A stretch of DNA of 64,000 nucleotides from Diadophis punctatus similis (Eukaryota; Chordata; Lepidosauria; Squamata; Dipsadidae). Location of the stretch: contig JALIGW010000002.1 in assembly GCA_023053685.1 (NCBI GenBank), positions 171,335,430 through 171,399,429 on the forward strand. Direction: 5' to 3'. The notes beneath the pieces are model-generated. The model saw nothing but the letters and a program-made list of their open reading frames with translations. It had not been told where the DNA came from and did no database searches. The stretch's first letter is position 1; each line of letters starts with the position of its first letter. Made by a program: the position numbers and the translations under genes. Positions 33,975-47,300 of this stretch are shown piece after piece.

Positions 33975-36900
33975 TTTCACTGAATATTTTTATGGATGCT
34001 AAAGAAGAAAAACACACACATACAATGATGGGTTCATCTAACTTTGCCTTTCCTGGTTGCTTATTTTATTTGATCTAAAGTCTCATTTATTCTGAAATAT
34101 AACTTATCTATTCCATGAATTGATTAAATATTGAGTTGCATCCATACTTATAGGCAAACACATCCACTGAAATTAATACGGTTTAAGTTAGTTATAAACA
34201 ATTTTATTAGAATGTATTTCAGTCGGTCTAACCCAAATATAGTCACAAATAGGTTCACACAACATAATGGTATGAATTTTTTACTAAGATTTTTTTGTCT
34301 ATGTTCATTTGCCACACTGAATGATAAACTATTATTTATATATTACAAAACTGCAGTGGCTGAGTTTACAAGATACAGTAAGACAAAGCCAAACAAACTA
34401 TATTATGATTTAGTGTGCAGGAGTGATCCAGCTTTGAATGTAGGTTCCATCGGTTATATATGCTATTCACTAGGAGAATATTATTGTGGGGAAAAAACCT
34501 ACACTCCAGATAGATTCTAGTACCATTTCTGTCCACATCCAGTGACCAATGTACCATCTCAGCAAGTTGTGACACAGCACTTATAATTTTTCCCATTTTT
34601 CAGAAAGTGATCTGGGCTAGTTATTCTACATAAGCTTGAGAATGTTTGAAGGATCTAAACCAAGGATTGGTTGTATATGATAGGACAATCTCACGCTGGG
34701 AAATGAATTGCAGTCTAAGATTGTTTTTTTTTTTAATTACTTGAGCTGAATTCCAAAAGCAGATAATTTTGGACAAACCTGCCCTAAACAGACCTGAGAT
34801 CTGTTATGACCTGGTAGTTAAATAATGATTTTATGGCAAGTGAATTAATTTAAGACATAATGACTTAACTGTCTTAAGAAAGATGGCATTTCTCAGGCAA
34901 TTCATTTTAGAAAGCAGTGGTAATAACAGTTAAAATAAATACAAAATAAAAGTTTTCAAAGCAATCTTTGGCTGCTACAAGTTGTAACCATTGCAACATT
35001 TTAATCTTGTTTAAAATAATATTAGTTTGGTACGATTGGTTGAGTGCATTCATATGAATGATTGTTTAGTACTTGTCTTCAGAGTGGCAAATAGCATAAC
35101 AAAACCATAAAAGAGAGAAGCAGCCAGAGTATAAAATTCTTGTAGAAACACAAATGTTACTAGTACTATTAATCTAGAAGTAAACTTTTGAAAATTAAAA
35201 GTTCACAAAGAATTTTTTTACCATTCACTAAAAAGAGTCTACAAAGTAAGAAAATATGTTTTTGTAACATGTAAAAATTTTGTGTAGTTTTAAAGAATGC
35301 CTCCAATGAATTCATCATACCCTGCCTTATAGAGTTGGCAGCCACACAAACTTTGATCATTCTTAAACACACATACTGTATTATCTATTACTAAGTAAAG
35401 GACCATGAAATTAGTTTGTCAGGTTTTTAAGAATAGGAGAGTAGCAAAGGAAGACGTGTTCCATTTTTTCAGTTTTTTCTTTGCCACAAACCCCAGTCAT
35501 GACTCATGAATCTGCCCTCACAGATATTATCACATGCAAAATTATGAACTCAACTCGTGTGAAAAATCTGTGAGGTATGGCAGGCTATAGACAAGCAACT
35601 GGATTAAAATATTGCTTTATTCCTAGGTGTAGATATTACAGGCAGTACTTAAATAACTCTAGATCAGAATTCCATATTTTTTACAGTTATCTTGCCTTCT
35701 TCAGACTGAGTGAGATTGAATTTGTTACTTATTAAAGAGACAGCTGGCTTGGTGTACTGGGATAGAAACGGGGACATTGTGAGTTCTGGTTGACTTTGGG
35801 CTACTTACTTTCAGCCTTAGGAAGAAAGTAATGGCAACTCAGTTCTGAAAAAGTTGTCAAGAAAACTGTAAGGATTATAGCCATCGGAAGTAAAGATTGA
35901 TTAAAGATTCTTATTTTAAAAATCTCACAGAACTTCAGAGTTAAGAAATCAGCACTTAATTCTCAATTTACTACAGTTAAAATATAAATTAAAACATGAT
36001 ATAAAATTTGTAACATATAAGAAATAAAACAAAAGCAATTATAGAACTAGCATTAGAAGAACAAAATTGTTAAGATGCTTGGAAAAATAAAAATATCTTG
36101 GCAAACAATTTATTATTTATTTATTGAATAGATTTTTATTCCACATGTATTACTTTATAAGTAACTCAAGGTGACAAACATACACAATACTCCTTCGACT
36201 CCTTCTTTTTTCCCTACAATGAGAGAAAGTGACTGGCCTCAAAGCACCCAGTTGTGTTCATGTCTAAGGTGAAACTAGAACAGTGATGGCGAACCTATTT
36301 TTTGCTCGGGTGCCAAAAGGGTGCGTGCAATAGCGCATGCCCACACCCATAATGCAATGCCCTCCCCCCGTGCATGCATGCACAACCCCCCTCTGCTGCC
36401 CCCCGCTCATGTGCGCAGGACTCACTGAAGCCTCCGGAGCCTGTGGATTGCGAAAAACGGATTCTAGCTGATTTTCGACCTTCCGGAGGGCGGGGGGGGG
36501 GAGGTTGTTTTCGCCTTCCTCAGACTTCAGTAAAGCCTCCGGAGCCTGTTGATGGTGAAAAACGGACCCAACGGCCCAACCGGAAATTTGGAAATGAACT
36601 TCCAGTTGGGCCGCTTTTCACCCTCCCCAGGCTTCAGGAGGCATTTGCACATAGGAAACTAATGGAAGGAATTTACACTTTACAGCTTCAAGACAGCCTT
36701 AGTCTGTAAGTGTGGAAAGGTCATCGCAATTACATGTTCTACTGATTTATGGATTGGAATAAGTTTTGGATAATAAAAGGCGGAAATAGAATATTGGAAA
36801 ATTTGTGTTTAGAATTCAGAATTGTAATTGGGAGTATCCTGCCTGAATGTAAATTCTGCAACCCCTCACCATAACTCCCGGCCAGATGGAATGGAAGTAG

Positions 36901-39900
36901 CCAAAAGGTATTTGCATGAATAGTTTGCCTCAAAATATGTTTATTGTCTGTTTATTTTCTTGAATGATATGCTTGATATTTTTCAAAAGCTTTTTATATA
37001 AATCCAAATGGATTGAATGTGTTTTTATATCTGTCTCTTTGTATTTTTGTCTGCATATTAGTACCTACCATAATTTTTGTATGGCCTTTTAAATGTTTTT
37101 GTGTGGAGGAAGGGCAGTATTACACTGAGAATACTGTACCTTAAGTAAATAACCTAAGTTTAATGTCTATTAGATGACTCCTAGTGTCATGTATGTGAGA
37201 TTGATGACTATATTAATTGAATAAATAAATAAAATTACATTATTCTATTTTTCTCAGAGTTCTATAATGAAATATCTTATAATGTAAAACTATCTGAATT
37301 TATACGTGGAGTCTTAAGATTGAGCTCAGAATATGTCTGGAATGATTGGAATAATTTTGGAACATTTCCAGTAATGTCAGAATAGCTGATAATTTGAAAT
37401 ATTTTATATGCCACTATCAAACAGGACTTAATTAAAATCAATGTAAAATAATGTTTTGTTGTAACAAATAGAATATTCTGGTAAATAAGTCATGCAAAAG
37501 CTTTGTTCAAAAGCTTATACTGTAATCAGAAGATCTCAAATGTTTTATTTTTCCTGGAAAGATGTAACAAAACATCCCTTGGAGTTCACTATCCGGTAAA
37601 CTTTGAACTGTATTTTTTTGAATTTAACACAGACTTCATTATGTTAAGCAACTGATTACGTGAACAGGTGCTTTCCTGCTTAGAACTTGGAAATTTATAT
37701 TGGCAAACTCTGAGGTACAGTATTTTGTTTAGAAACGGAAAAGTCCATTTATTGTAACAAAAATACAAACATTCACCCATTTCTGAAGAAAAAGGTGTTT
37801 TTATTTTCTGATTCTAAGTGTAATGCATGATAACTAACATATGGAGAAACGAAATGTTGATTGGCAAGAGATATTCTGTGATCAAACCTGGAACATCTAA
37901 TGTTTGCATTTAGTTTTTTTTAAAGCTTCATATGGTATTTCCACTATTTTTCTATTGGAAGGTTTATTTTAAATGCTTTAAATAAGAAAATAAATTGGGA
38001 AAAAAAACCCTGTCCTTGAATCTGGAAAATGTCTTGTTTTGAAGAAATGCAAATCATCATTTAAGAAAAATAAATATGTATTTGGGCAATAAACGATGAA
38101 TATGATATGTGAAAATAGTATTCTAGAAAAATCTATTCATTTATTTAGCTTGGATGCCCTGCTGACTCCCAACAATTCTGTGTGACTCTCAACAATCAAA
38201 GCAAGAAAATTACAATAAAATCAGTTAAAAAGAAGAAAAAAGATAGAAGTTGAGAAACGAACAAAGGGGCTTCATTCTCCCTTGCCAAAAGCCTAGAGGA
38301 AGAGCCATGTCTTCACAACTCTTCTAAACAACAGCAGAGTTTAAAATGTGAGCCGGAAAACACAACTCCCCCTCACATTTAGATTCATTCAAATGTATCA
38401 GCAGACAGCTGAACTTCAAATCATACCATAACTTGTCTCAGTTTTATTAAAGACCATTTGGCATTATTGGTTGGAGATGGAGAAAAAGAAATGTTGTCTG
38501 AATAAAGCAAATTTGAGCTTCTTTTGTGTTCAAAGTCTAATTGCATAGGATGTTTGATGTGTCTTTTAGTTGAAATTATTCATACTTTGCACATTCCTTT
38601 TTTGTTTTTTGTTCAGATGATGATTTATATCAGGTATATCTAAATGATTGTGAAAATACATACCTATTGAATAGGTACATATACGTTAATTTATGGCATT
38701 CTATTTTATAAGGTAAAATATCCCATTCACCGCCATTCTGGTTTCTAAAAGGAATTTACAACTCTTCTTATGGTCTAAAATGGAACCAAAATTCTTTGCA
38801 ATAATAATAAAAAATAAAGTTATAATTGCAAAACATTCTTAAACATATTTCTTCCCTCTTGACCATTCTCTTCATTACTCTGATACAAAATTGCTATTCA
38901 TTTGCACTCTACCTAATGCCAATTGTGCGCTAATTTTATTGCCTTAAATACATGTTTCCACCTGATTTCTGATCCACTGTTTCCAATCACTGAGGGACCT
39001 GGTGAAAATGCCTTATGGGAATGTCATTGTTTGGATGGCCTTTGAAATATGTAGCTCCTAAAACTAACTGAGATTAAATTATATTGATTTAAACTATTTT
39101 ATTCTTCAGTTACTGATATTTTTGCATAAATACTTGTAACCATTTAACCTACTTTTCCTTGAAACTCCTGAAACTTTTGACATTATGTTAATATCAAAAT
39201 GTAAAGATATTCCAGCGTGTAATAGCCAATTCTTCTTACCCACAGTTTGACTTGGCTGCATTTATTCTTCATTTCTTGAAAATTAGCAAATCATATGACA
39301 ATAAACAGAAATGTCCTCAGTGAAGAGAGAAGGGGAAACTGTTGTTTATCTGGTCAGGTGGTTTAGATTAGCAGTGGTGCTGGTCTGTATTATGTTACTT
39401 TAAATCACAGTGTCCCAAAAGGACAGAAATTATGAAGATTGTTACAGTATGTTTCATCCAATGTAAAATCAACAAATTGGAATAATTTTTTATAGGAAAA
39501 TCACAGCATTTTGGCAAGACACTTGTTGAAGAATTTGATCTAACATGAAGTTTTGTTCACATTATTTGTTAATATGTAAAACATTGTTTGAATAACGTAT
39601 GAAGTGTAAACATTCTAAATATCAAAGGCAAGAATGGCTTTTACAAGATTACACAGAGTGGCAAAGTACTTAAAATAGATCAGAGTTTGTGCTTTTGCTG
39701 TCAAAATGTTTGATACAGAGCTGACTAGCTAGTTTCTTCACCATAATAATTGTAAACAAGTATTGTAAATTGTAAATTGTAAACCATAGCCTATAGCTGT
39801 AGTAAAAAGGGTAAAGCCTTTTTTACGTAAGATCTTGGAAGAATATAGAAATAGAGTTTAGGTTAGCTTAGATGAAGTTAGGTTAGGTTCTGTCTGACAT

Positions 39901-42900
39901 TCATTGGACTTTAATTTATAGAATCTCTCTTATATAGTATATGAACGAGCTATGAAAATAAAGCCACCATTAGAATGAAAGAATATATATTTAGAGTTCA
40001 GAATGATTTAGTCGATACAATAAGTTAAAATACAGTGAATTCATGAATAATGTGTTTGTTCTTCTGAAAGTGAAATGGAGTTAAGCACCGCCCCCTATAG
40101 TGACCAGTGACCAGTGGAGTAAAATCTGCATGGGCTCCTTTACCTTTATCCTGTTCCTGAAAGTGAACCATTTACCGTAAAATGTAATCTACACGGAAGC
40201 CTGCAGAGCCCATGTTTCCACAGTAGGCTAGTTGTCTAGATCAGTGTTTCTTAAACTTTTTGCTACGGCATTAAGACCCCTTTCCACTTTTAAAATTATG
40301 GATGACCACAAAAGAGGTCTTTTTATTTGTATTATTTTATATTTATCAATATTTACCACATTATAATAGATGCATTCTTGGAATATTTATTTATTCAATG
40401 TATATGACTGCCCATCTCAACACGTGACGTATGATTTAGCATAACTAGTAAAATAATGTATTAACATAATGCAAGAATATTAAAATAGCATAATGTCAAA
40501 CCTATTAGATATTAACAAAATAAAATATTTTCATGAAAGCTTTATTTTTCATAAATGAAAATAGTAAGAAGAAGAAGTAAGAAGTAAGAAGTGTTATTGT
40601 TTTAAATTTTTGCAAATATTTTCCATATTGGGCAAATCATTTTGATTTCTCGGATCCCTGAGAGGATCTTGGGAGACCCGCATGGGTCCTTGGCCGCTCG
40701 TTAAGAAACACTGATCTATATTATTGTCATTTTCCCCCTATTTCCTTATGTTTTTTGTGTTGTTCAAACATATCCAGAATCTCATTTTTAATAATAGGCA
40801 GCCCATTTGTATATAGATGCAGACCTGGTACTGCCTATATAGTTTAAACAAAATTCCCGTTTAGAGATTTGCATAGAAAATAGGGTATTTCTGTATCTTT
40901 CATATTTTTCTTGATAATTTCCTAAAGCCATTCATTTAGCCCAATCTGGACCTTTGCTCTGCATAATACATTAATAATTCATTTCTGTCTAATATGTTTC
41001 CTCTTATTTTCTGGATGTGGTCATTGAGTTAACACTGCTGAATCTCACTGACACATTTAAGTTGTATTTGATTATTAGTTATAAAAGAGATATATATAGT
41101 ACAGTCAATATAGTACATTTATTCCTAGTATTGATACTAGGAACATTGTAAAATACTGATATTTTACAGTATCTGCCATTTACATAGAAACACATTTAAT
41201 ATTGGTTTTAATTAAGCAATTTAATTAATTCCAGCAATATATTTAATCACAGTAGTTGTTAATATAAAAAGAACATTTGTATTCTAGAATGTGAAGTTAG
41301 TTGAATCCCATTTTGTGAAAGATAACAATGAAATAAGTAACTTTCTAAACATAGCATAACCTTCAGAAGATTTGTGATATTTTCTCAGAAATGTTATTAA
41401 CACTGAGATTGATTAGTATGTGTGTTTCATATTTAATTAGATATAAAGTGGTGCAATAATTCTAATGTAGTAGATATAGCATGATAGAGCATACTTTTAA
41501 GTAAAAATTATTCTGACATATTATGCCTAAAGACTCGTGATAATATATCAGCAACTTTAATTATTTAGAAAATTATCAAGAAATTTAACCTTTGCTGTCA
41601 AAATTAATACAACAATCAATGGAATATTGATCTATTGGAAGCTACAGGTTAAGTAACATGGGATTAATGTATTTTTTGCCTATTGAATGCTTAAAGAATA
41701 TCAAGGAATGAATAATGAATAAATATATTGTTACTATTTTTCTTTGAGAATTCTTTCTATTAAAGAAATCACATAGCACTTTAGCTGACTTATTAGGTAA
41801 TTGTAATGAAAATATTGGGATCAAAAGGAAAGAGGTAGACTCTAGTACTTGAAAGTAGCAATGCAGAAATATAAAGGAATGTAGGAAAGATGCAAGCTGT
41901 AATATGTAAAGTTTAAGGAACAAAGTGTGCAAAAGGGAGAACTTTTCTCAAGTCAGAAGTAATTCTTCGAGGAGGAGAAAATGTTTGTTCTAGTGAAAGG
42001 TTAATATGGGAAATAAACTACTAAGTTGAAAAAGTGTAGCAATTGTGTTGGTCAAACTTCCTGAGAAAAATGTAATTTAATGCGAATTGTATAATACAAA
42101 TATGCAAATCGTATTTTTTTTTGTATACATCCTATACCTTTCCTACTGTAATAAGATTGTCCCAGAATGCTCTCCAAGACAATTTGTGATTCTTAGGGGT
42201 GGGAAATGGTCTTTAGATGTAAGCTTATTCACTACAACGCGTGCTCTTTTTCTATTGAATTATTTTAAGACCTGCTCAATAAGTTGGGGGAAAAAATCCA
42301 GATGTTAAAATATCCTTGCGGTAGTAAGCTTAACAATAGTGCTGATATGAAGGTCAAGACCACATTGGATTTTTTTTTCAGAATAAACAAAACACTTTCT
42401 AACATGAAGTGTTTGGCTTGCTGGTAAACAAAAACTTACCAAAACTAATTTGACTACTATATACAATGTAGGCTTGACCATGATCTTGGCTCACAGACTG
42501 CTTAATAATATTCATTATTTTAAATTAAAGTTGAAGAATTGCAGACTCTTGCTCAAATTAAGATTGGTTGTGTTGCCGGAATCTGGTAATTACTTTAATT
42601 GATCACCAGATAGTTTCCTTGATCACCAATTACACCCAATTACTGATTATGTTTCAAGACGTGAAGAAATGTCCAAACTGATTATGTAATAATGTTTTCA
42701 TATATAATCAATCCTAAATAGCTTTTTTCCCCATTCCCAATTGTATTTTATAAAAAAAGAAGGTTATAAGCCTACAGATACAAAAGGTGATCCATAAACA
42801 ATAAAGTTCTGATTTCATTTAATTAGCAAGGGAAGTATTTAGAAGGCTTAATGGAGATTGCTCTGCCGAAATTGCTTCAACAGACCTGCTTTTCATTTTC

Positions 42901-44263
42901 TTGGTAAAAAATATATGTAAGGGAGAGACAGCTGTACAGGTTTAAAATGGACGATAAAGGTATGAGTCTCTTAGATGTACAGATAAACCTGACTGCGGCA
43001 AGGTAAATTTTTGCACTGTTAGAAAAATAATTCTACAAGATCCATAAAATATTTTAAAATGTCATAACAAGAATTCCTTTAAAAACTGCTGTAGTTAATA
43101 AATTGAGTGACATTAATAGTTTCATTAGAATTTAATGTGATTAACTTTTTTTAAGCTTGCATTCAATGATCTATAAAATTAAATTTCCAAACACAAGGAT
43201 AATCAAACTCCTAATACTAAAAAAACAAACAAAATACTCCACTTGTTAGGCTACTACCGTTTAACCCAGTGGTTCCCAAAGTGGGCGGTACCGCCCCCCA
43301 GGGGGCGGTGGGAACCCTTAGGGGGGCGGTGAGAGGTAAGGGTGGCGACAGGGGGGCGGTGAGAGGGGCCAGGGGGGGCGGTAGGTGGTTCGCCATGCTT
43401 TTGCATTTGAAGCTCCCTCGCGTTCCTCCTTCTTGTGTGCAGGGCAGCCCATTCTGAAAGAAAACGCAAGACGTTTTCTTTCAGAATGGGCTGCCCTGCA
43501 CCCAAGAGCGTGGAATGCGACGGAGTTACAAGTGCTAGGTATGATGCCTGTCGTGCGGCCCGCCCAGCCCCCTCCCAGCCCCCTCCCAGGCTCCGCTCCA
43601 CTCCGCTCCGCCCTGCACAACTGGTCACCCCAAACTCTGTCCCACCGCACGTCCTACCTAGCACATGAAGCTCCCTCACGTTCCTCGTTCTTGTGTGCAG
43701 GGCATCCCATTCTGAAAGAAAACGTGAGACGTTTTCTTTCAGAATGGGCTGCCCTGCACCCGAGCGTGGAATGCGACAGAGTTACAAGTGCTAGGTACTG
43801 AGCGCAGCACAGCGATGAGGGAAGCAGACCGCTCCCGAAGCTGCTCGGGTGAGCGCTCGCAGACCCGCAGGAAGGCCTTGCTGCGGAACCTGCATGTGCG
43901 CAGACTTTCCCGCCCGGCGTCCCTGTCACCTAGCAACCCAGCACGTGCAATTCGGCGGGCTCCCCTTCGGCATGGAGCACCCGCGGATCTCGGCCCAGCT
44001 GCTCCCCCGACATCGACCCCACCAAGGTGCCTGTGGCCTTCAGCCGCTGAGGCCTCCTGAAGCTCAATGAAGAGCTGCAGCATCCCGAGCTGCTGACATG
44101 GCAGCCAGCCTTGATGGCTCTCTGCAACCTGGTGCACGACCCGGAGAATGCTTACCAAGCCATCGGCCTGGGTGAGCGGCGGCGGCCTGGCCACGGCTGG
44201 CGGGAGGGAAGGGAGGGAAGAAGGAAAGAAAAATGAAAGAAAGAGAGAGGGAGGGAGGAAGAC

Positions 44264-44319
<56 letters not shown>

Positions 44320-47300
44320 GGTAGAAAAGAAGGAAGACAGACAGAAAAAGAAAGGAGGGAGGGAAGAAGGAAAGAAAGAAAAAGAAAGAAAGAAAGATGG
44401 TAGAAAGGAAGGAGGACAGACAGAAAAAGAAAGGAGGGAGGGAAGGGAAGGGAGGGAAGAAGGAAAGAAAAAGGAAAGAAAGGGAGGGAGGGAGGGAGGG
44501 AGGGAGGGAGGAAGAAAGAAAGAAAAAGAAAGATGGTAGGAAGGAAGGAAGACAGAAAGAAAGAAAAAGATGGTAGGTAGGAAGGAAGACAGACAGAAAG
44601 AAAGAAAGAAAGAAGAGATGGTAGGAAGGAAGGAAGACAGACAGAAAGAAAGAAAAAGAAAGATGGTAGGAAGAAAGACAGAAAGAAAAAGAAAGAAAGA
44701 AGGGGAAGGTAGAGAAGAAAGAAAGAAAGAACGAAAGACTTATGACCACAATTGAGCCTAACATTTTGGTTGCTAAGCAAGAGCGTTGTTAAGTGAGTTT
44801 CACCACACTTTACAAGTTGGTCACGCCCAGTGGTGGGTTCCTACCAGTGCGGTCCACTCTATAGCACTGGTAGCGGCCCGCTGGTGATGTCACAGTACCG
44901 GTGCGGTTGGTTGCCGGTGCCTGGGTGCCGCCATTTTTTAAAAAAAACTTTAATTTTTTAAAAACATTTTCTTCTGCGCATGCCCAGAAGCCGAGCTTCC
45001 GGCATTGCGCATGCGCTGCCTTCCTACCCCACAGTGAGTCCAATCGGGAGGATGGCTGAGGGAGCGTGTGAGACTCTGAAAGAACCTGACAATTAAGTCT
45101 TTCCCGGTCCCTTCGCTTGAAAATAATAAGAAGCTCGCATTTTACACTTTTCCTTCATTTTTGCCTAAAGCTTCCCAAAGTGGGCGTTTTCCGAAAGCTT
45201 AACCTTTTATACTGTTAATTTTATACAGTTTTATACTGTTATTCTTTAGATGAAAACATTGAGGACTGTTAAAAGATACTGTTCTTTTAACAGTCCTCAA
45301 TATTTTCGTCTAAGGAATCCATGACTGAAACCAAAAATGCTGTATGAGACTTGCTTGTCTTTTAACTATAGCATTTTCTGCATATAAAGGTTGCTGTGTT
45401 GCCATGGTGTAACACACACTTTGTATGCAAAGCTTTTCATGTAAGGTATAAAATAGTAAAAATAGTAGTAACATCTCTCTGAAATAACTAATATATGACC
45501 GGTAAGCCACGCCCACCCGATCACATGGCTGGCAAGCCACACCCACAAAATAAGCCATGCCCACAGAGTGGTAGTAAAAAAATTAGGAATCCACCCCTGG
45601 TCACGCCCACCCGGTCACCTGACCACTAAGCCATGCCCACCTGAGGGGGTGGGGTGGGGGGCAGTGAGGATGAGTTTGTAGCACCAAGGGGGCGGTGGAC
45701 TGAAAAAGTTTGGGAACCACTGGTTTAACCTTTGGTTTGCTTATTGTGGTTTACATCAACAATTTCCAATCTTTTTTTTTTCAGGACCATAATATGATCT
45801 AGGATTAGCAAAATGGGTCTGTGGACAGCATGGCATGCATGACTCTCAGAGCAATATTGGGATCTAAACATAGTATTGAAAAAAATAAGTAGTTCAGAAC
45901 TTTCAGGATCTTGCAGGTTTTTTGGCATTCTTATCCAAAATCTCATAAAATATCAGTTGGAACCCCAAAACCTAGGGAGATTTAATAATCCCATTATATT
46001 TTTGGTCTTTATTATTTTTGGATGTCTGAACTAAATGTACCACCATTGGTCTTTCGAATAAAGCTTTTCTTTTGTATAACACTAATTGGTAGTTGAAGCA
46101 CTTTCTCACCAGCATGGCTAGATACTCAAGCAAATAGATGTCCATATTAAAGTAAACTAAGTTAATTAATTAATTAATTAATTAATTTGATAGATTGATA
46201 GATAGATGATAGATAGCCGATAGACAGACAGACAAAAATAAACTAAGTAAATGGGGATCTATATTGTAGTATCTATCCTCAGCAATATCAGTGGAGATCT
46301 TTAAGGCAGAGGAATATTGATTAATCCTCCCTGGATTAATGCTCCCTAAAGGTGCATTGTCTTCAATCCAAAGAGCATTGGGGGGGGGGGGAAGGACTTG
46401 ACTTGTATTGTTGTTGGCAGTATCTTTCCAGTGTCTCAAGCATAAATCCCAGGGTTAAGCTAAGATTTAGTGTTCGGGCTATTGGCAGACTAGATTTGTT
46501 GCTGACCATAGCAAACGTTCAGATAATTCCAGTAGAGATTATTCCCAAATTTTATATTTTCAAACACATTTTTATTGCTGGGAAAGCAGATAGGCGTGTA
46601 TTCTATTAAACTATGTAAAGTTTGCACCATAATTATCATTTTATGGGTCATTAGTAATGTTTTAGGGATTGAATTACATATTGATTCAGTGGACAAGATT
46701 CATCGTTGGAAGTCAGGGGTAGGTAGTTAAATGACCAAGGAAAAACAGCCTCCATGTTGTGACCAGTCATGTGATCAATCTCTGTTTATGGAATGGAGAA
46801 AAAAAGTTTCATACCCACAGCTATAGGTAAGGATTTAATGGTATTGCTCAAATGTTAGAACATTTTCAAGTCCAAGTTAAAGGAAAAGTTCCTCAAATCA
46901 AGAATGAGGTTTGATGACTTCAAGGACACATCCATGTAGCTGTAGTTTGTAGTTGCAATTTATTGTTGTCAACTTCTGCATTGGTTGGTTGGGTTTTTTT
47001 CAACTATTATAGCTGTGGATTTTCTTGGTGATCTCTCCAGCGAAGAAACGATACAATTGTGCCCTATCTATTAGAGCTGGTTTACTTCCATCTCTTTGTA
47101 GAATAAAGGCAATATAACTTCAAAATGCAGGGATTAACTTCATAAATAATCTCAGTGAGAAAGGGACAGCCAGTCTGATGCCTGCTTTGTTTACTTACTG
47201 CGTTCATTGGGAGTTTTTTGCAACATGGAAGTTGATGTAGTTAATTATACTGAGAATTACTGATTATTTTGATTTTATCTTTTTTTTGGATTGTATTGCA

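Larger units (their letters stand above)
43267..45722. mobile_element. Large non-autonomous hAT carrying a host gene fragment
   Basis: Termini CAGTGGTTCCCAAAGTGGG and AAAGTTTGGGAACCACTG are inverted and adjoin GGGGGCGGT blocks. The perfect 8-bp duplication GTTTAACC lies at 43259-43266 and 45723-45730. Contents in order: two hairpin modules, a GC-rich segment with an X-box and the first coding exon of RSPH14, a long AAAG/GGAA tract, a piece of another MITE, and a complete younger hAT. No transposase, so mobilisation in trans is inferred. Confidence 0.93.

Noticed and set aside
43739..44780. 341-aa and 238-aa minus-strand open frames rich in Phe, Leu, Ser and Pro
   Set aside because: Translation of the AAAG/GGAA tract read backwards; no domain and no start context.
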